A stretch of 64,000 bases of DNA from Bacteroidota bacterium (GCA_013288555.1 JABDBQ010000008.1:1-64000), one strand, 5' to 3'; positions 7,324 to 17,447 are shown, numbered from the stretch's first letter. The notes: a model not told the origin generated them from the letters alone. Translations and numbers: made by a program.

Positions 7324-10300
7324 ATGAAAAAGCTGTTTCCTTTCTTTATTTTTATTTTACTTTATGGGTATTGTTATGGACAGAAACTTGCATATTTTCA
7401 AACGCTTATCAAACCCTCTGGCAATCAGGAACAGCAGGGCTGTTCCATTTTGCAATTGGCAGACAGGGGTTTTATATTAAGCGGGGCCTATGACATACAC
7501 GGAGACCATCCTAAGATCTTGGTTACAAGAACTGATAGCCTAGGCAGAGTTTTATGGACGAAAACTTATGGCGGTGATAACGACAAAAATTTAAGTGGCT
7601 ATGTGCAAATAAGCGATGAGCAATCGGCGGCAGATATGGTATTTGCCCCTGATTCAAATATTGTGATCTGTACATCAACACTAAGCTATGGGGCGGCCGA
7701 GGCAAGTTTTTATCTAATGAAAATAGATAAAAATGGCAAGATATTCTGGGCAAGGGCCATTGGGCCAAATAAAATAAATTTAGGCTATGCTCTGGTAAAT
7801 GCAACAGGTGGCGGATTTGTTTTGGCTGGTTATTCTACCAAGTATAATACAGGTGATAGTGAACGAGTTATGTTGATTAAAACAAACGATACAGGTGGAG
7901 TGGTTTGGGCTAAAAGTTACGGGGGTAATACAGGTGGCAGTACAAATGAATTTGAACTTGCTTTTTGTATTACGGGCACACAAGATGGAGGATACGTTGT
8001 TGGAGGAACTGCTGATGGGGGAAAATATGTATACAGTGAGGATGACCTTTTTATGAAGGTGGATAAAAATGGAAAACTGTTGTGGGCTAAGGAATATGGA
8101 ACAAAAGAGAATGAATGGATAGTATCTCTCACAGAATTGCCAGATCATAGCATCTACGCATATGGATATGCTGATTCAGATTATGCTACTATAGGTACTA
8201 GCCAGCTTATAAAATTAGATTCGAGTGGAAACTTGCTTTGGGCAAAAAACTATGGGAATGTAAACGGAATGGGTATTGATGTAGGATATCCGTCTGCTAT
8301 GTATTACGATCCCTTTTCTAAAAGTATAAATATGACTGCATTTCTCCCTGATTCACTTTATTTTTATGGGCTTTATAATCTAAAAACAGATACTTCTGGA
8401 AAGGTAATACATTTTAAGGAATTTTCAACCGGCATCAACATTGCTACTGGCATTGGTGCTTCTTTTATATCCATTGCAGGTGGGGGGAGTGCTTTAATAA
8501 GCAGTTCATATAGTGTAGCTTCAAACATCCCATGGGAAATTTATTTTGTAAAAGTTGATTCCGGTGGGGCTTCTAATTTATGTACTGTCCCTAACAGGAC
8601 CGTTAAAAAAACTGCTTATCCTATGGCAGATCATTCCTATAGCTTTTCAACAAGAGATGAAAGTACTTCAGTAGTATCAGCATACGCAAGCAGCACAATA
8701 AATATGAGTGACACCAGCTACTGTGCACCATTTTTTGCTAATTTCAGGTACAAAAATAATTGTTCTGATACTGTGCAATTTTATGATTCTACTTATCAAT
8801 ACCCCACCTCTTGGAAATGGGATTTCGGGGAACCTGGTTCTTCTTCCAATACTTCTGGTCTAAAAACCCCTGTGCACGTCTATGCAAAAACAGGAACATA
8901 TACAGTGAGACTCATTTCTAGCAACGGGACAGTAGTGGATACATCTATCCAAAAAATAAATGTCGGTTCACCCACGCCATTTAAATTCGATACGCTCATC
9001 TGTGCTGGAACCAAAATCAAACTAAAAGCTTTTGGAGGTGTAAATTATCTCTGGAGTCCCGGAAAACTGGTAAGTGACTCTATATCACCCACGCCAACGA
9101 CCACACCCAAAAGAACAACTGATTTTATAGTCCAGGTCATTTCCGCACAAGGCTGCATCACAAATGATACCATTCATGCAACAGTTGACAATAAACCATC
9201 TGCACCAAAAATAGACTATGCCACTATCAAATTAAACAATGAAATAGATCTTAAGTTCCAAAGATCAGATTCCAATGATGTGAAATATTATGAAATTTTT
9301 AGATCAGTAAATGGTGGGCAGGATTCTTTAATACGAACCATAAATGATCAATCTAATAAAGATAGCTTTTACTTCATCAAAGATTCATCTGTAAATACTG
9401 CTGTTAACAAATATTCTTATAAAATATTTGCTGTAGATAGCTGCGGTGCGACAAGTGATACTTCCATATCGCATCAGCCTATGTTATTGGCAGTAAAACA
9501 ATTGGGATGTGTACAAACGCTTCAATTAAACTGGAGTGGGTATCTTGGCTGGCCTTCAATCAGGAATTATGAAATATACAGGAGTACAAACTCTGGGCCG
9601 GACAGCCTGGTAGCGACCCTGTCCAATACGATTGCCAATTACAACAATACAGGGCTGAACCATAAGAATTTATATTGTTATAAAATTCTTGCACTTGATA
9701 ATGCAGATTCGTTTGTTTCTCAATCAAATATCATATGCAAGCAGACATTCTTCCCGGATACACCGCGAATTGTTTCTGTGAGCAAAATAAGCACGTCCAC
9801 AACAAACGGAACAGTGGTCATCAAATGGAACAGTATCAATAAAACCAACCTGGCTTATAATGAATTGTATTATTCAAGCAATGGCGTGCATTTCAGTCAG
9901 ATCGGCGGTCATCTTTTACCAGGAATTGATTCAATCATACAAACTGGCCTTGATACCAAAGATTCCGATTATTATTTTTATCTTGTAACGGTAGATTCTT
10001 GCAATACCCAATCTGTTCAATCGCCTGTAAGCAAAACCATGACGCTCAAAGTGAGTGTAGGTCAGCTCCTCCACAAGTTAAACTGGACTCCTTATATTGG
10101 ATTTAAGGTTAAGCAATATCAGATTCAAAGATTTGAAAAAGGGCAGTTCGTTACCATTGATTCCGTGTACGGAACCGATACTTTTTCGAGAGAGTTTCCT
10201 GCACCTTGTAATTATGCTATCCGGTATCGGATTGTCGCCATGGGGACTGAGCCTGTGGAAGTCGCATGGTCTGACACGATGGGCAGGCAGGCTATAGATA

Positions 10301-12819
10301 CGATCCCTTCTGATCCTCCAATCATTCAAAATGCAAGAGTTCTATCCGGTAGTTCTGCAAGTTTAAGTTTTAAGGGTTCTGACAGTGCAGACAGCTATAA
10401 ATTTGTTATTCAACGTGCTGTAGATGGAAACTGGGGAACGGCAGGGTCGATATTGTTTACCAAACCTGCAGATTCATTACAATACATTGACAATAATGTT
10501 AATACAGTTAATGATCAGGTTTGTTATACCGTAATTACTTTGGATTCATGTCTAAATGCAAGCTCAAGCGATACGATTTGTCTTCAAAGATTGACCGGGT
10601 CTGGACTCTTTTGTACTGCCAAAGCGCGATTGAACTGGCCGACATTCAGCAAACCACCAACGCTGCCAGATACTCTCAATATTTATCGTTCAACAGATGA
10701 TATTCATTTTAAGAAAACGGTTGCTTTAACTTCAAATTTATCGGGCTATCGTGATACTTCGGTTTCAGTTGGGCAGACGTATTATTACACCATGTCGACT
10801 GTTTACAAATCCGGAACGGTTAGTTATTCTGATACCATAAATATAATCCCAAAAATTATTCCAGAAGCTGATTCTGCCCAGATTGTCTATGCCACAGTCA
10901 TCAAATCAGATGAATCCAAAGGCGCCGTTTATATCAAGTGGAAACGTGCCATGCTTAATGACACAAATGCCAGGGGATATTATCTCTATTCATTAAATTC
11001 AACCAACGGGAAATATGCATTGCTCAAAGACATTAGCGACCTTAATGACACGACTTTTATCAATTCCAATATCAATACTATTAAGGATGTCAATAAATAT
11101 TATGTCCTTACCTATAATGTTTGTGATGTGGGGATTAACTCCAATATTCACAGGACGGTATTGCTCAATGTAAAGGGTAAAAACCTGAGCGAGCAACTTA
11201 ACTGGATCAATTACCTGGGTGTTCCGGTTAAAAATTATTCGATCTATAAGTCTGTCGATGGTGGAACTCAGAACCTTGTCAAAAATATAGGTACAGATTC
11301 AAGTTATCTGGATTCAAATATAAGTTGCAATCATAATATCACTTACCAGATTCAGGCGATATTGGCAAACGGTGAAATATCATTTTCGGACTCTCTTACA
11401 GTGAAAAGCTATGACAGTATCAGACCGATTACAAAGCCGATCACGGATGCCACAGTAATAAGGACAGATGTCTCGGATGGTAGGATTAAACTGAGTTGGA
11501 ATGGAGCTATTGATAATAACTTATTGGGATACAATGTGTACCGCAGTGAAAATGGGTTTCTTTGGCAATTAATCGTTGGCGGATATCCCTCAACTTCTTT
11601 TAAAGATAGCGGATTGGATACCTATGATTATCCATATTTTTATAAAATTCAGCCTGTTGACAGTTGCGGAAACATGGGGATATTTACCATTTACCATGAA
11701 ACCATGAATCTTAATGCATCATCAGGAAATGGATTCAACCAATTATCATGGAATGGTTATTCAGGATGGTCGGTAAAAAAATATCTTTTGTATCGTGATG
11801 GTATCCTGATAGATACCTTTGCGAACAATACATTTGCTTTCAAAGATTCTGCGATTATTTGTCATATTGTTTATGAATATCTCCTCAAAGCAGTTGATGC
11901 TGATAATGATACAATACTTTCTGCCTCCAACACCGATAGCGCAAGAGCGGCCAATCATATCCCACCCCAAAAAGTATATATCAAAACTGTTACAGTGTCT
12001 AAACCAAATAAAGCTGCAACGATCACCTGGGCACCTTCCTCGTCTTATGATGTCAAAAACTACTACATCTATCGGAAGTCAGCCATTGATGGCTCAATGA
12101 GGCTTATTGACAGTACAACGTCTACCAGTTATTCAGACAGCAGTGAAACTATTACTGAGCCAGACTGCTACTACGTCTTTGCCCGGGACAATTGCGGCAA
12201 CCAGAGTGACGGAAGTAATCAAGGCTGTATAATTATGCTCACCGCCAAAAACCAGCCGGGCTATAACGATGTATCGTGGAATAGTTACCAGACTTGGTAT
12301 GATGGTGTACAAAGCTACAATGTCTATAAAAATGAGGACGGTACAGGGTGGCAATTAATTGGCACAACCTCGAGCGTTCAGATCAATCAATTTAAAGACA
12401 GCAAACTTGGTGATAGCACCATAGATTTCTGCTATCAGGTGGAAGCCATAGAAAACCCCGGACAGTATAATCAGCTTTCACGATCCACCGTAGAATGTGT
12501 CCATCAGGATGCAACAGTATTTATTCCAAATTCCTTTACGCCTTACAACCAGGATGGTTTGAACGATTATTTTGGTCCGAAAGGATTGTATATCAAGAGT
12601 TATGATATGAAGATTTATAACAGGTGGGGGGAATTGATTTATTCGGAGCAAATCCCCCTGGCCCCCTTAAAAGGGGGAATCCCTTCTAATCCGACCGGAT
12701 GGGATGGGACGTTTCATGGGCAAAATGTTCAACAGGGAATCTATATATATATGATAACCGTAACTGACTATAACGGCAAACAAAGCTATTTTAAAGGGAC
12801 GGTGACGATGTTTGAATAA
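7324..12819 (+). CDS. Giant T9SS-secreted multidomain surface protein (CHU_C type B signal)
   Basis: 1831 residues. A Sec signal peptide (MKKLFPFFIFILLYGYCYG) is followed by an N-terminal domain of repeated blades with W-A-K-x-Y-G motifs (to about 450), a PKD domain (SWKWDFGEPG, near 495), an Ig-like domain (FDTLICAGTKIKLKAFGG, 554-625), and about 1100 residues of Fn3-like domains that fall into six alternating A/B pairs. A-type domains end in a DSCG-like turn; B-type domains begin with LNW..Y.G and carry one Cys in a C-Y-x-I strand. The C-terminal 100 residues (VFIPNSFTPYNQDGLND ... YNRWGELIYSEQ ... GWDGTFHGQNVQQGIYIY) are the gliding-motility-associated CHU_C domain that sends cargo through the type IX system. 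Adhesion or matrix role is inferred. An in-frame palindromic-repeat insertion lies in the CHU_C domain at residues 1777-1787. It is paralogous to 59596-64000. Confidence 0.85.
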   Translation: MKKLFPFFIFILLYGYCYGQKLAYFQTLIKPSGNQEQQGCSILQLADRGFILSGAYDIHGDHPKILVTRTDSLGRVLWTKTYGGDNDKNLSGYVQISDEQSAADMVFAPDSNIVICTSTLSYGAAEASFYLMKIDKNGKIFWARAIGPNKINLGYALVNATGGGFVLAGYSTKYNTGDSERVMLIKTNDTGGVVWAKSYGGNTGGSTNEFELAFCITGTQDGGYVVGGTADGGKYVYSEDDLFMKVDKNGKLLWAKEYGTKENEWIVSLTELPDHSIYAYGYADSDYATIGTSQLIKLDSSGNLLWAKNYGNVNGMGIDVGYPSAMYYDPFSKSINMTAFLPDSLYFYGLYNLKTDTSGKVIHFKEFSTGINIATGIGASFISIAGGGSALISSSYSVASNIPWEIYFVKVDSGGASNLCTVPNRTVKKTAYPMADHSYSFSTRDESTSVVSAYASSTINMSDTSYCAPFFANFRYKNNCSDTVQFYDSTYQYPTSWKWDFGEPGSSSNTSGLKTPVHVYAKTGTYTVRLISSNGTVVDTSIQKINVGSPTPFKFDTLICAGTKIKLKAFGGVNYLWSPGKLVSDSISPTPTTTPKRTTDFIVQVISAQGCITNDTIHATVDNKPSAPKIDYATIKLNNEIDLKFQRSDSNDVKYYEIFRSVNGGQDSLIRTINDQSNKDSFYFIKDSSVNTAVNKYSYKIFAVDSCGATSDTSISHQPMLLAVKQLGCVQTLQLNWSGYLGWPSIRNYEIYRSTNSGPDSLVATLSNTIANYNNTGLNHKNLYCYKILALDNADSFVSQSNIICKQTFFPDTPRIVSVSKISTSTTNGTVVIKWNSINKTNLAYNELYYSSNGVHFSQIGGHLLPGIDSIIQTGLDTKDSDYYFYLVTVDSCNTQSVQSPVSKTMTLKVSVGQLLHKLNWTPYIGFKVKQYQIQRFEKGQFVTIDSVYGTDTFSREFPAPCNYAIRYRIVAMGTEPVEVAWSDTMGRQAIDTIPSDPPIIQNARVLSGSSASLSFKGSDSADSYKFVIQRAVDGNWGTAGSILFTKPADSLQYIDNNVNTVNDQVCYTVITLDSCLNASSSDTICLQRLTGSGLFCTAKARLNWPTFSKPPTLPDTLNIYRSTDDIHFKKTVALTSNLSGYRDTSVSVGQTYYYTMSTVYKSGTVSYSDTINIIPKIIPEADSAQIVYATVIKSDESKGAVYIKWKRAMLNDTNARGYYLYSLNSTNGKYALLKDISDLNDTTFINSNINTIKDVNKYYVLTYNVCDVGINSNIHRTVLLNVKGKNLSEQLNWINYLGVPVKNYSIYKSVDGGTQNLVKNIGTDSSYLDSNISCNHNITYQIQAILANGEISFSDSLTVKSYDSIRPITKPITDATVIRTDVSDGRIKLSWNGAIDNNLLGYNVYRSENGFLWQLIVGGYPSTSFKDSGLDTYDYPYFYKIQPVDSCGNMGIFTIYHETMNLNASSGNGFNQLSWNGYSGWSVKKYLLYRDGILIDTFANNTFAFKDSAIICHIVYEYLLKAVDADNDTILSASNTDSARAANHIPPQKVYIKTVTVSKPNKAATITWAPSSSYDVKNYYIYRKSAIDGSMRLIDSTTSTSYSDSSETITEPDCYYVFARDNCGNQSDGSNQGCIIMLTAKNQPGYNDVSWNSYQTWYDGVQSYNVYKNEDGTGWQLIGTTSSVQINQFKDSKLGDSTIDFCYQVEAIENPGQYNQLSRSTVECVHQDATVFIPNSFTPYNQDGLNDYFGPKGLYIKSYDMKIYNRWGELIYSEQIPLAPLKGGIPSNPTGWDGTFHGQNVQQGIYIYMITVTDYNGKQSYFKGTVTMFE
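12651..12683 (+). repeat. Palindromic repeat inserted in frame inside the CHU_C domain
   Basis: AATCCCCCTGGCCCCC followed by TTAAAAGGGGGAATCCC forms an imperfect palindrome of a kind usually seen between genes in Bacteroidetes. Here it is read as IPLAPLKGGIP between the IYSEQ strand and the GWDGTF strand of the sorting domain. Confidence 0.7.
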
Positions 12820-12829
12820 TCCAGGTGCC

Positions 12830-12844
12830 CTTCGACAAGCTCAG
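12830..12844 (+). repeat. Dispersed CTTCGACAAGCTCAG repeat
   Basis: Single exact copy eleven bases after the stop of giant protein 1, followed by a run of ATTCTTAAATCCCC/AAATTCTCAAAT words and then TTCTCACTTCTTACCTCTCAC (12888-12919), two other word families that recur between genes in this window. Confidence 0.5.
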
Positions 12845-12940
12845 GGTTCGGCATTCCCATATTCTTAAATCCCCAAATTCTCAAATTACTTCTTGCTTCT
12901 CACTTCTTACCTCTCACTTTCAACTTTCACCAAAACAGAC

Positions 12941-12948
12941 TATCTTTG
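12941..12948 (+). promoter_or_regulatory. -7 box for the small helical protein
   Basis: TATCTTTG, 32 bp before the ATG at 12981. No well-spaced -33 TTTG is visible. Confidence 0.45.
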
Positions 12949-12980
12949 CAATGTAAACGTTAAATTACTAAATTTGACTT

Positions 12981-13205
12981 ATGGAAACGAATACCGATAA
13001 CATAGCACCTGAATTTAAGGAGTATGTGGACTCAAAGATCATCCAGATCATTGATGAAACCATCCAGAAAATAAGGGAAATACTCGACCAGGTGGAAGGC
13101 CTGATCCATGAAGTATGGGATATTGTACAAATCATAGCGGCCATTATCAATGAAGCCCGGTCTATGTTCCAGAAAAGCCAGCAAACGGAAGAAGCTGTCG
13201 CTTAA
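12981..13205 (+). CDS. Small, all-helical acidic protein, unknown
   Basis: 74 residues. It has no signal peptide. The sequence (for example DSKIIQIIDETIQKIREIL and EVWDIVQIIAAIINEARSMF) has an Ile/Leu heptad-like spacing and no Gly or internal Pro, so two or three amphipathic helices are likely. A -7 box and ATG are well placed and the codon use resembles the neighbours, which supports a real gene. It sits 58 bp before recQ. I do not recognise the family. Confidence 0.55.
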   Translation: METNTDNIAPEFKEYVDSKIIQIIDETIQKIREILDQVEGLIHEVWDIVQIIAAIINEARSMFQKSQQTEEAVA

Positions 13206-13263
13206 ACTATTTGAAAATGTGCTGACGCATATGTGAGCATCATTGATAATTGATAATTGATCA

Positions 13264-15177
13264 TTGATCATTTCTCCGATACAACAAATATTAAAAACAT
13301 ACTGGGGCTTCGATTCTTTCAGGTCTTTGCAGGAAGAAATTATTCTTTCGGTGCTGGATGGTAAAGACACCCTTGCCTTGCTGCCAACCGGTGGTGGGAA
13401 ATCCATTTGTTTCCAGGTTCCAGCACTGGCTTTAGAGGGTATCTGCCTCGTAATTTCGCCTCTTGTTGCACTGATGAAAGACCAGGTGGATGCGCTGAAA
13501 GATAAAGGAATAAAAGCACTCTATGTCCATTCGGGAATGACGGCCCGGGAAATTGATATTACCCTTGATAATGCAGCTTATGGCGGGTATAAATTTCTTT
13601 ATGTATCACCTGAGCGTCTCGAAACGGAAATATTTATACAAAGGGCTCCCAAATTGAATGTGAACCTGATCGCGGTGGATGAAGCGCATTGTATTTCGCA
13701 GTGGGGATATGATTTCAGGCCAACCTACCTGAAAATCGCCGAAATACGCAAATTCTTTCCAAAAGCGCCGGTTCTCGCGCTTACGGCAACGGCTACTCCA
13801 AAGGTTGAAATTGATATCTGCGAAAAACTGGAATTCGGTAAAAACTATAATATTTTTAAGCAAAGTTTTGAGCGGAAAAATATTATATATAGTGTATTAA
13901 ATGAAGAGAATAAGGCCGGTCGACTTATACGCCTGCTCGAAATGATCCCCGGATCCGCCATTGTATATGGTGGCTATCGGAGGACCTGTAAGGATATGGC
14001 AGATCAGCTTAAGTTGAATGATATTTTGGCTGATTATTACCATGCCGGTTTAAGTCATGAGGAGCGGAGCGCCCGGCAGGAGGCGTGGCTCAGCGGTCGG
14101 TTAAGGGTTATGGTTTGCACCAATGCTTTCGGGATGGGTATTGATAAACCCGATGTGAGGCTCGTGGTTCATTTGGATATGCCCGCGACGCTGGAATCTT
14201 ATTACCAGGAAACAGGCAGGGCTGGCCGTGACGGACAAAGATCATTCGCAACAGCTTTTGTAAATGGCCATGATATAGATGAGATTGAGGCAAATACAGG
14301 AGATTATCCTACAGCATCATATATTAAGACTGTGTACAAAGCCCTTTGCAATTTCCTTATGATTCCGGAAGAGAGTGGTGCCGGGCAGAGTTTTAATTTT
14401 GATATTTCCGAATTTTCCAAAAGGTACGAACTTGTTGCAGCCCAGGCCTATAAAGCCCTGAAGGAAATTGAAAATTCAGGTTATATAAGTATGTCCGATT
14501 CGGTCTATATGCCATCCAGGCTCATGATCCGGGTCAATTATCAGCAGGTGTATGAGTTTCAACTGAATAATCCTGGTTATGAACCGCTTATAAAAACGAT
14601 TCTGCGTTCCTATGGCGGATGTTTCGATGATTATGTAACGATAAAAGAAAATGATCTTGGCAAAAGACTCTCTATGCCGGTTAAAAAACTGATTGAAAAC
14701 CTGCACCAGCTGCATAAACAAAAAATCATTGATTATCTGCCGGTTAATACGAGTCCTCAAATCACTTTCCTGGTACCAAGACTCCCCGTTGCGCACCTCT
14801 CGTTTGGAGTTAAAGAACTGGAAATAAGAAGAAAGTCAGAAAAGGAGAGGCGGGATTATGTAATAAAATATATTAAAGCAACCGATAGGTGCAGGGGTAA
14901 AATTCTGCTGAATTATTTTGGAGAAAAAAAAGATGAAGATTGCGGCCACTGTGATTACTGCATTTCCAGGCGGGAAATGATAAATTCGGAGATCTACCTG
15001 GACACAATTTTTAGCCTTATTAAGGATGCATTGAAATCACGAAGCCAGGCAGTTACGGAACTGATCGCCGGTAATCCGGAAATTGACGAAAAGCGGATGA
15101 TTGAAGCCATAAGATGGATGGTGGATCGGAAAATGATACGGATGACAAACAATAAAATCCTGGAACTGAACCTATGA
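13264..15177 (+). CDS. recQ: ATP-dependent DNA helicase RecQ
   Basis: 637 residues. The start is a TTG at 13264: a stop lies just upstream (13258-13260) and the family alignment (ILKTYWGFDSFRSLQEEII) begins right after it. Superfamily 2 motifs are present: LLPTGGGKS (Walker A), DEAHCISQWGYDFRP (DEAH and the RecQ aromatic loop), TATATP, and ETGRAGRDGQ (motif VI). The RecQ-Ct zinc site is CRGKIL plus CGHCDYC (four Cys). The C-terminus has a winged helix and no recognisable HRDC domain, so it is a short-form RecQ. It unwinds DNA 3'-5' in recombinational repair. The stop overlaps the start of the next glycosyltransferase gene (ATGA). Confidence 0.93.
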   Translation: MIISPIQQILKTYWGFDSFRSLQEEIILSVLDGKDTLALLPTGGGKSICFQVPALALEGICLVISPLVALMKDQVDALKDKGIKALYVHSGMTAREIDITLDNAAYGGYKFLYVSPERLETEIFIQRAPKLNVNLIAVDEAHCISQWGYDFRPTYLKIAEIRKFFPKAPVLALTATATPKVEIDICEKLEFGKNYNIFKQSFERKNIIYSVLNEENKAGRLIRLLEMIPGSAIVYGGYRRTCKDMADQLKLNDILADYYHAGLSHEERSARQEAWLSGRLRVMVCTNAFGMGIDKPDVRLVVHLDMPATLESYYQETGRAGRDGQRSFATAFVNGHDIDEIEANTGDYPTASYIKTVYKALCNFLMIPEESGAGQSFNFDISEFSKRYELVAAQAYKALKEIENSGYISMSDSVYMPSRLMIRVNYQQVYEFQLNNPGYEPLIKTILRSYGGCFDDYVTIKENDLGKRLSMPVKKLIENLHQLHKQKIIDYLPVNTSPQITFLVPRLPVAHLSFGVKELEIRRKSEKERRDYVIKYIKATDRCRGKILLNYFGEKKDEDCGHCDYCISRREMINSEIYLDTIFSLIKDALKSRSQAVTELIAGNPEIDEKRMIEAIRWMVDRKMIRMTNNKILELNL

Positions 15178-16262
15178 GACGTATCATTTTTACAGTTACA
15201 AACGATCTGAATAATGATCGCAGGATGCATAAAATATGTAGCAGTCTTCATCAGGCTGGATATGATGTATTGCTCATAGGCAGAAAGTTAAACAGTTCAA
15301 AACCCATTGAAGTCAAAGATTTCAACCAGAAAAGGCTAAACTGTTTTTTTGAAAAGGGCAAGCTTTTTTACCTGGAATATAACCTGCGTTTATTCTGGTA
15401 TTTGCTTTTTGCGATGGCGGACATCATTTGTGCCATTGACCTGGATACGATAGGAGCGTGTGCAATTGCCGGCAAAATAAGGGGGAAAAAGCTTGTGTAT
15501 GATGCCCATGAATATTTTACAGAAGTGCCGGAGGTGATGCACCGTCCGGGCGTACAGAAAATATGGCGATTGGTTGAAAAGACTTTTGTTCCAAAAATGG
15601 ATATTTGTTATACAGTAAGTGACTCATTGGCGCATTTGTTCAGTAAAAAATATGATAAGCCGTTCCATGTGATCAGGAACGTGCCATTATTGAATGATTC
15701 TGGTTTTCAAGTGGAGCAGGATGCCGACAGATTCATACTTTACCAGGGGGCATTAAACATAGGGAGGGGCTTGGAGCTTCTTATAGAAAGTATGAAGCAG
15801 CTGCCATTAAAACTATATATTGCAGGAGAAGGAGATTTGAGTCATTCCCTTCGTAAACTTGTTTCAGATTTTGAGTTAAAAGATAAAGTTATATTTTTGG
15901 GGATGCTTAGTCCCGAACAACTTGAAGCATTAACCCCTAAAGCTTTCTTAGGATACAATCTGCTGGAGAACCTGGGCAAGAGTTATTATTATTCATTGAG
16001 CAATAAATTTTTCGACTATATACATGCCTGTGTACCAGGTCTTTCAAATCCGTTTCCCGAATACATTTCAATAAATAATGAGTTTCATGCGGGCATCATT
16101 ACTAACCTTTCTGTTGCAGATATCGTATTAAGTGTAGAAAGAGCAATAGCAGATGATACGTACTACGAAAATATTCGTGATAATTGCAGGATTGCAAAGA
16201 AGATATTCAACTGGCAGAACGAAGAAAAAAAACTGATTCAGATTTACAATGACCTCAAATAA
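15174..16262 (+). CDS. GT4-like glycosyltransferase
   Basis: 362 residues, GT-B fold. The N-terminal half has FTVTNDLNNDRRMHKICSSL and VYDAHEYFTEVPE. The C-terminal nucleotide-sugar half has LYQGALNIGRGLELLIESM, LYIAGEGDL and VIFLGMLSPEQL, then LSNKFFDYIHACVP. The usual E-x7-E pair is replaced by LENLGKSYYYSLSNKFFDY, which is seen in many GT4 relatives acting on surface glycans. It overlaps recQ by 4 bp and the next glycosyltransferase by 14 bp, so the three genes are probably co-transcribed. Donor and acceptor are not identifiable. Confidence 0.8.
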   Translation: MRRIIFTVTNDLNNDRRMHKICSSLHQAGYDVLLIGRKLNSSKPIEVKDFNQKRLNCFFEKGKLFYLEYNLRLFWYLLFAMADIICAIDLDTIGACAIAGKIRGKKLVYDAHEYFTEVPEVMHRPGVQKIWRLVEKTFVPKMDICYTVSDSLAHLFSKKYDKPFHVIRNVPLLNDSGFQVEQDADRFILYQGALNIGRGLELLIESMKQLPLKLYIAGEGDLSHSLRKLVSDFELKDKVIFLGMLSPEQLEALTPKAFLGYNLLENLGKSYYYSLSNKFFDYIHACVPGLSNPFPEYISINNEFHAGIITNLSVADIVLSVERAIADDTYYENIRDNCRIAKKIFNWQNEEKKLIQIYNDLK

Positions 16263-17415
16263 AGATTTACATATTATTTCATTTAATGTTCCTTATCCTG
16301 CTGATTATGGGGGTGTTATTGATGTGTTTTACCGGTTGAAAGCACTTACCGGGCTTGGGGTAAGAATTCACCTGCATTGTTATCAGTATGGTCGCCCTGA
16401 AAGCGAAGTTCTGGAAAAATTGTGTCATAAAGTTTATTACTATAAAAGGCGGATATTTAAAGATCCTTTTTTCTCGAGGCAGCCCTATATCGTAGCCACC
16501 AGGAATACGCCCGAAATTTTACAAAACCTGCTGAAAGACGATTATCCGATATTGTTTGAGGGTCTCCACTGTTGTCATTATCTTTCACACCCTGCCCTTA
16601 AAGAAAGAGTCAAAATTGTGAGAATGCACAATATCGAACATATTTACTATCGCAGCCTTGCCCGTATCGAATCCAACATTTTTAAAAAATATTTTTTTTA
16701 TTCAGAGGCTTCCCGACTGAAGTCATTCGAAAAGGTATTATCAAATGCGAGTTTGGTGGCGGCAATATCTCCAGATGACTTGCAAAACCTGAAAAGAAAT
16801 TATTCGAATGTGACATATTTGCCAGCATTTCATGCAAATGACAATGTTGTTGCATTACCGGGAAATGGTGATTTTGCATTATACCATGGAAATCTTGGGA
16901 TCGGCGAAAACAATGAAGCAGCATTATTTCTTGTCAAAGAAGTGTTCAGGAATTTCGACTATCCGCTGATAATTGCAGGTAAAAATCCATCCAAAGAACT
17001 GAGAAAAGCTGTGGAAGAATGCGCTAATATTAATTTGCTTCCAAAGGCAGGTACCATCGAAATTTCAAACCTGATTTCGGAAGCGCAGATAAATATTTTA
17101 CCTACATTCCAAAATACCGGGATGAAGCTGAAACTTGTAAATGTTCTATTCCAGGGAAGACATTGCATTGTAAATGATACCATGGTGCATCTTACAGGTC
17201 TTGAACCATTATGTCATATCGCAAACAACCCCAAAGAAATCAGGGAAACAATTCTGAAATTAAAAGATGTTTCTTTTACAAATGAAGAAATTGATATCAG
17301 AAAATCCTATTTGAATCAGCATTTTAATAATGAAAAAAATGCCGTTAATTTTGCCAGGAAGATTAATCTTGATATTAATGAGGTACTGGAACCTCTGCAC
17401 CTTGTACGCAAATAA
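16249..17415 (+). CDS. Glycosyltransferase, GT-B type
   Basis: 388 residues. The N-terminus IISFNVPYPADYGGVIDVFYR is the glycine-rich acceptor loop typical of GT4-type enzymes, and VRMHNIEHIYY is the conserved mid-protein motif. The donor half includes ALYHGNLGIGENNEAALFLV and the ILPTFQNTGMKLKLVNVLF strand-helix that positions the nucleotide. No signal peptide or membrane span is seen, so it acts at the cytoplasmic face. It is translationally coupled to the preceding GT. Substrate unknown; a cell-surface glycan is the simplest guess. Confidence 0.78.
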   Translation: MTSNKDLHIISFNVPYPADYGGVIDVFYRLKALTGLGVRIHLHCYQYGRPESEVLEKLCHKVYYYKRRIFKDPFFSRQPYIVATRNTPEILQNLLKDDYPILFEGLHCCHYLSHPALKERVKIVRMHNIEHIYYRSLARIESNIFKKYFFYSEASRLKSFEKVLSNASLVAAISPDDLQNLKRNYSNVTYLPAFHANDNVVALPGNGDFALYHGNLGIGENNEAALFLVKEVFRNFDYPLIIAGKNPSKELRKAVEECANINLLPKAGTIEISNLISEAQINILPTFQNTGMKLKLVNVLFQGRHCIVNDTMVHLTGLEPLCHIANNPKEIRETILKLKDVSFTNEEIDIRKSYLNQHFNNEKNAVNFARKINLDINEVLEPLHLVRK

Positions 17416-17447
17416 ATGAATCTGTATCAGGTCTGTGCGGAACTATC

